Shown piece after piece: positions 1 through 10,252 of a stretch of 64,000 bases of DNA. Both the position numbers and the translations under genes were made by a program. Within the stretch, counting starts at the first letter, position 1; every line of letters begins with the position of its first letter. This DNA is from Herpomyces periplanetae (Eukaryota > Ascomycota > Laboulbeniomycetes > Herpomycetales > Herpomycetaceae), in NCBI GenBank assembly GCA_009733715.1, contig WMKJ01000061.1:1-64000 (forward strand). Reading direction: 5' to 3'. The notes beneath the pieces are model-generated. The model did no database searches and was not told where the DNA came from. It was given only the letters and a program-made list of their open reading frames with translations.

Positions 1-86
1 TGCGCCAAGTTTGAAGCTAAAATTTGCGCTGCCTATCGAGTCGATTTTATCAGTCAACATGACAATATGGAAAGATAACTTATGAG

Positions 87-521
87 GAAAGATATGGAAA
101 TTCTTAGATGCGTGGAGAACCCTATTCGAACGCTTCGATTCAAATCATTCAGGAACAATCCAATTGGCTGAGTTTTCCAATGCATTAGTCGCTTTTGGTT
201 ACCGTCTATCTCCGGAATTTGTTTCACTATTATTCCGAACATACGATCGACACCATCGGAACTCGCTAACGTTTGACATGTTTGTTCAAGTCTGCATTAG
301 TCTGAAACGTATGACCGACGTATTTAAAAAATATGATGATGACCGTGATGGCTATATTACAGTTAGCTTGTAAGTTAGTCTTACTATTTTACATCCTCTG
401 TATCTTCATTCATATTAACTTACGCTGATATTTTGATTTCAGTGAACAGTTCCTGACAGGTGCGCTCGCACTCTTCATATTTAACAGTATTTCCTCTGCG
501 ACTGATACCGGTTTATACTAG
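87..521 (+). CDS. Penta-EF-hand protein (ALG-2/PDCD6 type), 3' part
   Basis: Calcium-binding adaptor of the penta-EF-hand family. Family members bind Ca2+, dimerise and recruit partners at endosomes and ER exit sites. Visible exons are 87-369 and 443-521; the intron 370-442 has a GTAAGT donor and TTTCAG acceptor and joins TT to T to give ...YITVSFEQFL. The part seen includes the IWKFLDAW helix, an EF loop starting FDSNHSGTI, the family hallmark FGYRLS, a degenerate third loop (YDRHHRNSLTFDMF) and a further loop YDDDRDGYI. The protein ends about 20 residues beyond the usual PDCD6 end. The exon start at 87 (AG at 85-86) is inferred from an in-frame stop just upstream; the N-terminal half lies left of the window. 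The stop is 219 bp from the converging dynactin gene. Family is clear; the exact orthologue (Pef1 or PDCD6) is not. Confidence 0.85.
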
Positions 522-740
522 TAAAGAAGCCATGCATCAAATTTAATCCTTGCATTTCAACTCTCTTTCAAACTAGCAAATTATGCCTATCCACCAACGA
601 GCTTTTCGGATATTCTTCCAATTTGCCTGATCGGTTTAATAAACTCTAATCTATACCATACCTAACCATATCTTACCCCCAATTCATGCGTACAGCATTG
701 ATCACGCCCGTACACTCACACCGACTACCCTACTTACCGG

Positions 741-2887
741 CTAGCCTGAGCCTCGAGTGAATTGTTCGTGTTGGACATGCTCGATTTTCCTTACATCGAC
801 CTCTAAATCTTTGACCCATTTGCAAATTGTGTCAATGTTTTTTTTCCAAACTGTTTCCGTAGTTGGTATCTTTTCTTGCAATTTTATCAATGACTCATTC
901 CAGCTAGCTATTTCGTTAACCTGGCGTTGCAATAGCTCATTAAACTCTTCCCATGTTGAAACTGCTTCACCCGCAGCACAGTGAACGTATCGTAAACTAC
1001 GTAACCGTTCAAGAACCAATGACACTGTAGGCGCTATGCGAGTTATCTTATCGAGTGTCTCGTACAAAATGTTTACTTTTGCTATGTACGCTGTATCAGC
1101 CACGAAATCTCGTTCTAGCTCTCCATCTAGATCGTTTAATCCACTCTGAGACGCTTGATTATCCGACATCGCCAAAATCGACGGTGATGAAGCACCGATA
1201 CTTGCTTCAACTGTATCCAAATTGGACATATGTCCTGTTGATTCCGTTGTGTTGTGTCGTTGGTGAGTGTGTAATTGTGACCCATGAAGTAATTCATTTG
1301 TTTGAAACGAAAATGTTGTTGGAATTGATTCCCTTTTGTTAACGCTGGAGCTATTGTAACCGGAAGAAGTATGGTGTCCAGTTGCCATGAAAACGTGTTC
1401 AGAGTGTTGTTTTCCCGATCCCACGGGCAATCGTTTTCCACCTACACTCAAAAGCATTGCATCGTTGTACAAAGCCTGAATTTTTTGACTAGCAACGTCA
1501 ATGCTTGCGGGTGCAGAAGATAACAGTGATAATTGTCGCTCGAGTGATTCAAGTCGTGGTAATAGAGGTCGGTCATCATCCGCCATTAACGTTGGATCGT
1601 CAAACCATTTATTACCCAAGCCTAAACATTGTTCAATTTGTCCTAATCGACCATCAAAGTTTCCAACACGCATTAATAATTCATTGATTTCTTCCTCAGA
1701 GTCGTCAATGCTCTCCAAAGTATTTTTCTTTACTTGACTCTCCCCCTTTGGTGTAGGTATAATGGTAGGTTGAGTTTCGTTACATTTTGGTTCAAGGGGA
1801 TCTCGGCTTCGAGAATGTTGCAATTTTTCCACGGCAATTCGGTATTCATTAAGCAGTTCATCAAAGTTCATTTCTGCACTAAGTTTTGGTGTAACTGTGC
1901 GTACTGGAGTTCTATCAGCACTGAAAATTGGATTAGACACATAAATTTGATCCAAGGCACTGCTGAGTAGGGTAACTTGATTAATTAAATTTTCAGAACC
2001 TTCCTCAGAATGGGACTGTTCAGTATCGGTAGCTTGTTGTTGCGAACGAAGAGTATACAGTTCAACATCTGCCTTAAGATGTTCAATATGTCTGCGTAAC
2101 TGAGCGAGACGACGATTTAATCGTATACGTTGAGATTTTAGGGAAAATGGTGCGTCTGGACCAGAATTATTTTCCGTATTCAAAACATCATCAGAAGATA
2201 ATGAACGGGAAGAATCTGTGTCGAATTCTTCGTAAATTCCCGGTACGAAACGTTTAGGTCGAGTGCGCCGTCTACCATGCGCAGAGTGATGAGAATTGCG
2301 TGTTGATGTGATATACGAATTGCGATGACGAACTATACGATCGGAAAAGTTTGCGTGAGTTGCATCTACTTCCGCCAATTCAAACTTGGAACGAGCTTGA
2401 TCAGGCTTGAGTTTGGCATTAATAATTCCAGACGAGGAATTTTCTGGGAAAGTTGTAGTAGAATCATCAGGTCTTAAATCTACGGTGTCAGTAGTAGTGG
2501 CAGAGGTAATAGGAGGATTTTTGAATAAACTATCATCGATGTTGGGAGTTTCATAAATATCTTGAGCCGTATCCTATTAAGAGTCGAGTAATATAATTGG
2601 AAGCACGAGCAACACAATTGGTTAGCCGTGCATTCACGAAAATTCTCATGAGTTAGTAAATACTCATTTGATAGGAGGGGCTGAGCTCAGGGAAGTAGTA
2701 AAATATCAGCAATTAGCTAAACATGTACCTAACAGGTATGAAAGCAAATTACAATAACATGTATAGGATAATTGAGTATGACAATTTTAAGCTCTTCCCC
2801 TCCAAAAAAAAGGAAAACCGCAATGTAGCGTAAGAATATATATACCAAATCCGGTAAAACGGCGTATTTGTCGAATGACGAAGTCAT
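741..2887 (-). CDS. DCTN2: Dynactin subunit 2 (dynamitin/p50)
   Basis: Shoulder subunit of dynactin, the cofactor that links dynein to cargo and nuclear spindles. Two exons: 2887-2846 (14 codons, MTSSFDKYAVLPDL) and 2573-741, joined in phase 0 across a 272-nt intron (GTATAT donor, TTAATAG acceptor). The join gives KYAVLPDLDTAQDIYETP, which matches the dynamitin N-terminal motif (KYADLP...DVYET) very well; a second conserved piece is the FSDRI motif near residue 85. The rest is coiled-coil rich, with heptad stretches at about 130-165 and through the last 130 residues. At 624 aa it is clearly longer than animal p50 (about 400). The extra length is a Ser/Asn/Gly-rich middle at about residues 380-480. 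The join makes the first exon secure despite its small size. Confidence 0.88.
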
Positions 2888-3273
2888 TACATATAAGCCG
2901 ATAAATAATGTAATGTACGCAGAAGGGATGCGTGCAAGGCAGCGCACGAAATTTAAGTAGAATAAGAGATATGTAAAATTCCCGATAAAAATTTCAAATC
3001 CCGTCGAAAAGTATAGACGAGATGATTAAATTGTCAATGAGTACAGAAAAAACTAAAGAATTCAGTTGAAGAAATGATTTTTTTCGAAAAATCCGAAATT
3101 TTAAAGGCGGAGCGGATTATTTCAACGTTCCGCAGTGTCGGGGTAATAGTTAAACCGAGCCGAAGGGTGGTTTGGACGGCGATTAAGCGAAGGGAACGAG
3201 GGAAATTTGGCAGAATTGTCGTGATGTATAAGAAAAGGATAATGCGAAGATAAATTGACGGGGAAAAATGTGA
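2888..3273. promoter_or_regulatory. Spacer: dynactin promoter and sorting-nexin 3' flank
   Basis: This 386-bp spacer lies between two minus-strand genes. It must hold the end of the sorting-nexin transcript and the promoter of the dynactin gene. No CACGTG or GCCACA element and no reading frame of interest was seen. Confidence 0.4.
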
Positions 3274-6200
3274 TCAAGGATGCGTTGGATTGTGGGTAAG
3301 TGAAAATATTGGACCAGTGACGGGTGTAAGGGGAGCGGATTGGGGGGGGGAAGAATCGGCAGAGTGGATGAAGAGAACTTCCGTCAATTCGTCAAGCAAA
3401 GTATAAAGTAAATGAAGATTTAATTGGTTAAGGTTGAGTGCAATTAGGATTCTCTGCATAGCTTGTTGAGCGTTAGTCTTACCGATAACACTGCCAGCAA
3501 GGTCAGGAATTAAATGGGAAACCAAACGACAAGCATTTAGACGAGAAGCAGCCATTTCGGCGTTACTACGTTGAACTGGAAAACAAGGAGCACGAAGCGG
3601 AGGTGGAAAAAGAAGATCACGAATTGTACTAACACAACGAACTAAGGTTTGTTCGTTGAATAAAAATTTAAACCAATCACGAAGTTTGCGCTCGACTGTA
3701 TTGCCGAACAATTGGTGCATTACCATAATGACGGCTTTACCCCGTAGCCAGTTAGAATCACGATTTAAAGCGAAAAATTCAAGAAATAAATTGCTAATAG
3801 GCTTAATGAATGGACCGGATTCTTTACTATTGAAATTCCTTAACTCAGCTTCAGCTTCATTAAGTAGACTGGAATCCATTGTAGTGGAGAATCCACTAGG
3901 AGTATGGGTTTCCGGAGTTTTACGATTCTCAATTGAATAATTCAATTTAACAAGATTCGGAAATGATGAACTTGGGGTATTATCGTGAGATTCTCTTGAT
4001 GAATCTACCGGGTAGGAATTGGCTACAGTGAACATTCCGTGATTGATTAGGGATAAGTTTCCGAAAATTTCATCAATTCCATCGATCAGCGATGTATATA
4101 AACGAGAAAGAATATCACGAGAATCCAATGAACGGGGTGATGATAGATTTCCTTGAGATTTGCAAGATTCATGATCTGGAGTGACAAATGTATACTGCGA
4201 TAAGAATTCTCGAAATTCAACACACTTGCATACCGCTGGATTTAACAATAAGTTGCGTAAATACCGTTCAAGGCAACTCCGGCGCTTCTGTAAAAGATCT
4301 CGATGTAGTTTACTCATGACTTTGCGTCGAGGAAATTCAAGTTCACGAACACAGGCAAATCTTGCCCGAAGCTTTTTGTTAAGTTCGTGAAATTCACGAT
4401 ACCTTCGAGCTACCATCCATGATGATGCGGGGAGAAATTCTCCTGCTGGTCGGGTTATTTCAATTATGTACAATACAAAGTCCCGCCCATTTTCATCGTG
4501 TCCCATCATTGTGGAATTAATCGATAAACTTGCTCGTCCGTAAAGCCCATTCTCACTCTCTTGTAGAATGTACTGTCGACGTTGAAGTTCGATAAATCGG
4601 ATTTCTCGTTGTACAGTTGACTTTGATTCTCGCAATATGCGTAACTCCATTGTGTTGTTGGTAAGTTCGGCTTTTTTAATGAGCAAATCTAAAATTGATT
4701 CTTGTCCTGCCAATCTTTCCATCTTTGCAGTTAATGTATCAATTGCTTCTGCTAATCCTAAATCTCCCGGTGCAGCTTCATGAATTTTACCTTCTCGAGT
4801 TTTGATAATTCCTGGATTACCTTCTTCATTCATTCCAGAAAAATTTTCCTCCATATTATCATCGCCGTAATAGTAACAACTATTTGCCTGTAACTTATTT
4901 GCATTTATACCCATCATCGTTGACATCTTGCCATCAACTTGATCATCTTCAAATAATCCATCTTCCAAAAAATTTCGCTCTTTATGTCTACTCCGTCCAA
5001 CTATTCCTTTCCCATCACCATTATCTCCTTCTTCTCCATCTTGTGCATTAATCAAGCCAAATAAGGCTATGTTGGGTTTCACAAATCCTTTTTTTTCTTG
5101 ATATAATCGCCTGGTATTACCCTTTACTTTCTCTACTTCACTGTCATCTATTTCGTCTCGCCAAAAATCTCCAAATAACGGATCATACTCCGGTGATTTC
5201 TCAATAATATTATTCAGTGCAACTTGCATAGCATTGACAATGTTCTCTTTATCATCATCTCGTAATGTTGATGAAGGTGAAGATGACGAACCCCCATCAT
5301 CAACCGTTTCCGCATTTGAGCATACGTTCAACATCGAAATCGATGTTGTACCAGTACCCACTCCCGTCCCAACGCCAGTTCCCGTACCCACTGCATTTAC
5401 ACAGCCTCCAACATCTATTCCTTCGGTTTCCTTCCCTTTAGGCTGGTGGTACAACTTAACAAACTCAAACCACCATTCTGAACCCTTAAATTGGGGAAAA
5501 TATTTAGTCTCCATTTCTTCGTAAGCTTCCCTTTGAGCATCAATCACACTCCGCCTTGCCTCATGATACTGCACTTGGGTCGCTGAACTACCCTCCAATA
5601 AGAATGTAAGAAACCGTTCTCGATCACCTTCACTCACTCGTATTAGAGAACTTTCAATGTATCGATCGTATATCCTACAAAGCTCAGCTTGATCCCTCAG
5701 TATAAAGCGAGAATCAATGCGTGAAAGCTGAACAGGTCCGTCGGTTAAATCTTCCAGAGGTATGCGAAAACTATCCACATCCACCCAAAACTTTATTAAA
5801 TGCCCCACATTCATTTTCTCTAAAAAGTTGGAAAATGCACCCAGCCCAGCTGGATCGTACAAAATATCACGGAGGGTTAAATTGTTTTCATTCTTTGAAC
5901 ACATTGTATTTACTTCTGAATGATTTTGTCGAAAACCCTTGCTACAATGGCTTCCCCCGCCGTACATTAATTGCTGAATTCTCTGATCTATTAACCTCTT
6001 TGCTGTTTTCATACGACGTAACTGAACAGAATCATCTCGCTGTGCCCTGAAATTATCAAGTATACTATTGGTCACTTCATGTTTAAAGCGTCTCGCTTCT
6101 GTTAAGCTGTTACATCTGCGTACAGTAGATATGAATTTTTCAAATTTTCCATCGTTATCGTAGATGCTAAAGCGATGTAAGTTGTCGCGAGAATGTTCAT

Positions 6201-7152
6201 GCTTTCGAGGTGTGTACCCGTCTAAAACTTCACGAAGCTTCTTAATGGATTTTTGTTCTTGTAGGGCAACTTTACCGTAACTTTCGAGTAACTGATTAAT
6301 AGTGTCCGGGTTTGCCAATAGATTTATTAAGGGATAAAGTATTCCACATGCCAAAATTTCCTTAATTATGATAAACACGATTGAACTACTTTTCAGATTA
6401 TCCGGGACTATGCTCATAAACTTTTCCTTTACCAAGTTACGTAGATATTCCTGTTGTCTGACTTTACCGTCCCTTTCCAATTTGCCCTGAACAGCCTTAT
6501 GCAAGCGTCCTTGATTGTACTTTGCAACAATAGCTCGATTAACATCATTGGGAAATAAGGTATAATCAAAATTTTTTTGACCACAAACACTTCGTTCCGC
6601 AATATCAAACTCACGAATATGCTTAGTGACTATGGGAATAATTCTAAGGACTATAACTTCGGCTACGTCAAGGTGTTTTATTCGCTTCACAAGTTCAGTA
6701 CAAACTTGCCGTATGGCACGGTCGACTTCACTAGGAAAACCAGGAGATGAGCAAACTTTAAAATGCCAACTTTCGATGTAGTGGCATATAACATCAGCTA
6801 AAATATTATTTAGAGATTCTGAAAGGATTGGCATATTTGGGACGATTGCCGATTTATCGGGAGATCTCCTGGATATTATTGTAGCTGTTTCTGCATTCCA
6901 TACATCGTACGATGTATATTTGGGAAAAGTTGCCTTGAGCGAATACCCCATAAAATAGTCCAAATCGTCATTTTCATTAACAACCCAACTGGTCGTTATA
7001 ATAACCCATATTGAAAGGGCAAAGCACGACAATAAGCTTACGCATAGAGTTAGTGGAATAAACCTAAATTGTGGAAAGTAGGCAAAAGTATGGGAAAAAA
7101 TCACAGAGAGTAATGCTGCCAGGGCAATAGATGGCAAATTCCACCGAATCAT
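3274..7152 (-). CDS. PXA-RGS-PX-nexin C sorting nexin (SNX13/SNX25/Mdm1 type)
   Basis: Membrane-anchored sorting nexin of 1292 aa in one exon. Two hydrophobic segments in the first 60 residues (AALLSVIFSHTFAYF and LTLCVSLLSCFALSIWVII) should anchor it in the ER, as in yeast Mdm1 and animal SNX13/14/25, which tether ER to vacuole or endosome and help lipid-droplet formation. Domain order: PXA about 105-285, RGS about 424-550 (LRDILYDPAGLGAFSNFL), coiled coil about 800-860, PX about 888-985 (with RRYREFHELNKKL and the RK-rich phosphoinositide pocket), nexin C-terminal domain about 1125-1225 (NWLRGKAVIMVMHQLFGNTVE). A Gly/Thr-Gly run (GTGTGVGTGVGTGT) and a Ser run sit between RGS and PX. A run of nine Gs at 3342-3350 lies in the last codons and is a place to check for sequencing slips. 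Start ATG at 7152 directly precedes the membrane anchor. Confidence 0.9.
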   Translation of the reverse strand: MIRWNLPSIALAALLSVIFSHTFAYFPQFRFIPLTLCVSLLSCFALSIWVIITTSWVVNENDDLDYFMGYSLKATFPKYTSYDVWNAETATIISRRSPDKSAIVPNMPILSESLNNILADVICHYIESWHFKVCSSPGFPSEVDRAIRQVCTELVKRIKHLDVAEVIVLRIIPIVTKHIREFDIAERSVCGQKNFDYTLFPNDVNRAIVAKYNQGRLHKAVQGKLERDGKVRQQEYLRNLVKEKFMSIVPDNLKSSSIVFIIIKEILACGILYPLINLLANPDTINQLLESYGKVALQEQKSIKKLREVLDGYTPRKHEHSRDNLHRFSIYDNDGKFEKFISTVRRCNSLTEARRFKHEVTNSILDNFRAQRDDSVQLRRMKTAKRLIDQRIQQLMYGGGSHCSKGFRQNHSEVNTMCSKNENNLTLRDILYDPAGLGAFSNFLEKMNVGHLIKFWVDVDSFRIPLEDLTDGPVQLSRIDSRFILRDQAELCRIYDRYIESSLIRVSEGDRERFLTFLLEGSSATQVQYHEARRSVIDAQREAYEEMETKYFPQFKGSEWWFEFVKLYHQPKGKETEGIDVGGCVNAVGTGTGVGTGVGTGTTSISMLNVCSNAETVDDGGSSSSPSSTLRDDDKENIVNAMQVALNNIIEKSPEYDPLFGDFWRDEIDDSEVEKVKGNTRRLYQEKKGFVKPNIALFGLINAQDGEEGDNGDGKGIVGRSRHKERNFLEDGLFEDDQVDGKMSTMMGINANKLQANSCYYYGDDNMEENFSGMNEEGNPGIIKTREGKIHEAAPGDLGLAEAIDTLTAKMERLAGQESILDLLIKKAELTNNTMELRILRESKSTVQREIRFIELQRRQYILQESENGLYGRASLSINSTMMGHDENGRDFVLYIIEITRPAGEFLPASSWMVARRYREFHELNKKLRARFACVRELEFPRRKVMSKLHRDLLQKRRSCLERYLRNLLLNPAVCKCVEFREFLSQYTFVTPDHESCKSQGNLSSPRSLDSRDILSRLYTSLIDGIDEIFGNLSLINHGMFTVANSYPVDSSRESHDNTPSSSFPNLVKLNYSIENRKTPETHTPSGFSTTMDSSLLNEAEAELRNFNSKESGPFIKPISNLFLEFFALNRDSNWLRGKAVIMVMHQLFGNTVERKLRDWFKFLFNEQTLVRCVSTIRDLLFPPPLRAPCFPVQRSNAEMAASRLNACRLVSHLIPDLAGSVIGKTNAQQAMQRILIALNLNQLNLHLLYTLLDELTEVLFIHSADSSPPQSAPLTPVTGPIFSLTHNPTHP

Positions 7153-8158
7153 GACAAATTGCAGAGAGCACTCTGAGCCGTCCTGGGAAAGTTAGACAAA
7201 GTCCGTCTTAAATGCATGATTTGAATTAAATTCTCGGGGAAGTGCAAAAAAAATTCATCACGTATAGGACAAACTGTCTGATGACTGAGAAATTAGCATG
7301 AAAGTGCCGTAAAACCTTAATTCCTGATGGTTAGCATAAACTTTAAGCAAGTGTTTAATTCAAACGAAACGTCCTGATAAATTTTCCTTTAGAAAGGGTA
7401 CGTGTAAAACTGGTAATTGTTGCAAAATGGACGAATTTTGAGTGGGTGGTCAACCTTTAAAGCCAGAAGAAAATACTTTTGATATGGACTGGATGAACCA
7501 TTCTCCGATGGTAGCCCAAAGTATTACTCATCCGAAGATCTGATGACGTACATGCTTAGTTAAAAACGGTTTTTGTAATGCCCAAAGAAAAACGAGATGA
7601 GATGAAATAGAAGGAGTCATGTGACGGGGAAATAAAGTGTTGGGATGGAAATTATTGAGCATGACTTACACGCGGAATGGTTAGAGGAGTTAAAGATTTA
7701 TTAGAAGACTGGTAGATTTGTTTAACCATAACATAATCGACATTTTGAACTTTTTATGTTATTATGTATTACTGCCCTTTAATTGGGTTTAAGTTAACTT
7801 ACCTGCTGTCCAACACCAATATCGTCATCTACTTAGTCTACCTATTAGTCACACAGCCCGGGTACTCCCTCCCTGCTCCTCCGCACTCTCGCATATATTT
7901 CGGTTAAATTGATTCAGTAAGCATCACGTGATGGTTGAGTTGAAAGAAAAGGGATGTTCAGTGGAGGGGATTTGGAGGTTGAAATCAAAGGAATTTTAAA
8001 ATTCATTTCTTTTGGGTAGTTGTGTTGAAGATATATTTTGAAGAAATTAAAGTGCTAGCTCTTTAACTCATTATTGCCTAACTTTGAAAATTTTGATTTC
8101 CACGCGGAATCAGAACTTGGTTTCTTATTTTATTGTTGGTAGAAGTACAAAGATAAAA
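7153..8158. promoter_or_regulatory. Divergent spacer between sorting nexin and AHCY
   Basis: About 1 kb between divergent genes. It contains a perfect ATCACGTGAT palindrome (7923-7932), 227 bp upstream of the AHCY start, and a C/T-rich patch at 7850-7890. No reading frame in it looks coding. Confidence 0.5.
7923..7932. promoter_or_regulatory. ATCACGTGAT palindrome upstream of AHCY
   Basis: Ten-base perfect palindrome with the CACGTG core bound by bHLH proteins such as Cbf1 and USF. In yeasts Cbf1 acts on sulfur-amino-acid genes, and AHCY is a methyl-cycle gene, so the location is suggestive. The function is inferred from motif and position only. Confidence 0.45.
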
Positions 8159-9749
8159 ATGACGCTCACTACCACACGGTCACCGGCCATGGTAAAATCG
8201 ACTACATCATTAAAAAATGATGAAATTGATAGAAGCACACTCACGCAAAATTTCAAAGTGGCAGATTTATCTTTGGCAAATTTTGGTCGACGAGAAATTG
8301 ATTTAGCAGAAAATGAAATGCCTGGTCTCATGGCAATACGAAAGAAGTATACACCCTTACAACCGCTAAAAGGTGCAAGAATAGCAGGATGTTTACACAT
8401 GAGTGAGTTTACAGGATTCGTAATTCATTTATTAATACTTCACAATGCACCTCACACTTTCAAATATATAGTGAACTAACCATAAGCTGCTTATTCTACA
8501 TTGTCTAGCAATACAAACTGCCGTGCTAATTGAAACTTTGCTTGCATTGGGAGCTGAAGTAACATGGACAAGTTGCAATATATTCTCGACACAAGACCAC
8601 GCTGCAGCTGCTATCGCAGCTGGAGGTACACCTGTGTACGTTTTTTTACTGACGGCAAGCCTAAGGATAGTACAGTGTTAACTTCATTTATATAGATTTG
8701 CATGGAAAGGAGAGACTGAAGAAGAATATCAATGGTGCTTAGAGCAACAACTTGTATCATTTAAAAGCGGAAAGTCGTTGAATCTGATACTCGACGATGG
8801 TGGCGATCTAACGGAATTACTTCACAAGAAATATCCTAACATGCTTAAAGATTGTTACGGAGTGTCAGAGGAAACGACAACAGGTGTACATCATTTATAC
8901 CATCTATTAAGAAGGGGTGAGCTGTTGATTCCAGCAATTAACGTTAACGATTCAGTTACCAAATCTAAATTTGATAATTTATACGGTTGCCGAGAATCTT
9001 TATTGGATGGTATTAAACGAGCAACGGATGTCATGATAGCGGGTAAAATCTCCGTGATAGCTGGGTACGGTGACGTTGGAAAAGGATGTGCCGAAGCATT
9101 AAGATCTGCGGGATCTAGAGTCTTAATAACGGAAGTTGATCCAATTAATGCATTACAAGCTGCAGTTTCGGGGTACCAAGTCGTCACTATGGAAGAAGCA
9201 GCTCCATTAGCACAAATTTTTGTTACAACAACGGGATGTCGAGATATCATTACGTCGAAACATTTTGAAGTTATGCGAAATGATTCAATAGTATGCAATA
9301 TTGGCCATTTTGACATTGAAATTGACGTAGCATGGTTGAACAAAAATGCCAAATCTGTACAAAACATCAAACCACAGGTCGACCGGTACTTACTAGACAA
9401 CGGAAGAAACATAATAATCTTAGCTGCCGGACGGTTAGTTAACTTAGGCTGTGCAACTGGACATCCTTCATTTGTAATGAGCTGTTCATTCACAAATCAA
9501 GTTCTAGCCCAAATAATGTTGTATAAAGGAGCAGATGATGAATTTTTGGAGAAATGTCCCGAATTTAGAAAATCTTCAAATTCCCCCCCCATTAGTGTTG
9601 CTGTGTTGCCCAAAATCTTGGATGAAGAAGTTGCTCGATTACATTTGGATCATGTCAATGCTAAATTGTCTAAGTTGACCCAAACTCAAGCCGATTATTT
9701 GAGTTTACCCATATCTGGTCCATTCAAACCTGATCATTACCGATACTAA
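8159..9749 (+). CDS. AHCY: Adenosylhomocysteinase (S-adenosylhomocysteine hydrolase)
   Basis: Cytosolic NAD-dependent enzyme that splits S-adenosylhomocysteine into adenosine and homocysteine, clearing the product of all SAM methyltransferases. Exons 8159-8402, 8509-8635 and 8696-9749 join in frame (introns 106 and 60 nt; donors GTGAGT and GTACGT) to 474 aa. Joined pieces read [16 protein letters not shown] and [16 protein letters not shown], both family signatures. The NAD-binding loop is AGYGDVGKG (about residue 243); substrate-site residues lie in [14 protein letters not shown]; the end FKPDHYRY is the typical C-terminus. The protein is about 40 residues longer than the human one, from a 25-residue N-terminal extension and a small insert near residue 400 (around SSNSPPIS). 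A run of eight Cs (9583-9590) sits in that insert, but the frame is intact. Start ATG 8159 is preferred because an upstream in-frame start is not ATG. Confidence 0.96.
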
Positions 9750-10252
9750 ATCGATACTTTGAATTTAGTATTTGGTTCAACACAACTGAGCAAATCTGGG
9801 GCAGTCCCTCTTTTTTAATCCTCTCCCCTCTCCCTCCCGTTAAAAAAAGAAAAAATCTCGTACATTTGTTCTTTAACAAACTATTAATTGTTTAGCCCTC
9901 TTAAAGTCTCTCTTATCATTCCAATTCCCTTCCCTACCTCAACTTTCTATTATCTTTGTGTCCCTTCAAGTCCTTCAACTTTCATGTCGCGAGGATGACC
10001 AATCCACAGGGGTTTTTAAAAGCGAACGAGTTCACGATCGTGAATGCGTTTCGCGATATTTTTCTTGGACACACGCAAGATCGTGAACCAGAATCAACTA
10101 GATGTTCAATTTATTCGATCATGTTTGATTATCAAAGCGATGAACTGTTTTTTTATCAGTGGCCTGAATTTGATTCACCGAGTATACATGTATAGCACTC
10201 ATTCAACCAACTTTTCCAAATTATACAGGTAGTTCAACATTCAATTTACCTC
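9750..10252. other. Convergent spacer with an inverted repeat
   Basis: Shared 3' flank of AHCY and the Sld3-like gene (503 bp), starting with T/C-rich sequence after the AHCY stop. It contains the palindrome TTCACGATCGTGAA (10031-10044) and a further arm GATCGTGAAC (10079-10088) that pairs with GTTCACGATC (10030-10039). The overlapping 79-codon reading frame at 9956-10195 has no recognisable similarity and is probably not coding. Confidence 0.4.

Noticed and set aside
1-86. Possible 34-nt intron just left of the EF-hand exon (donor GTCAAC)
   Set aside because: Too short and with a poor donor, and the joined protein is one residue out of register with the family; more likely the tail of a longer intron starting outside the window.
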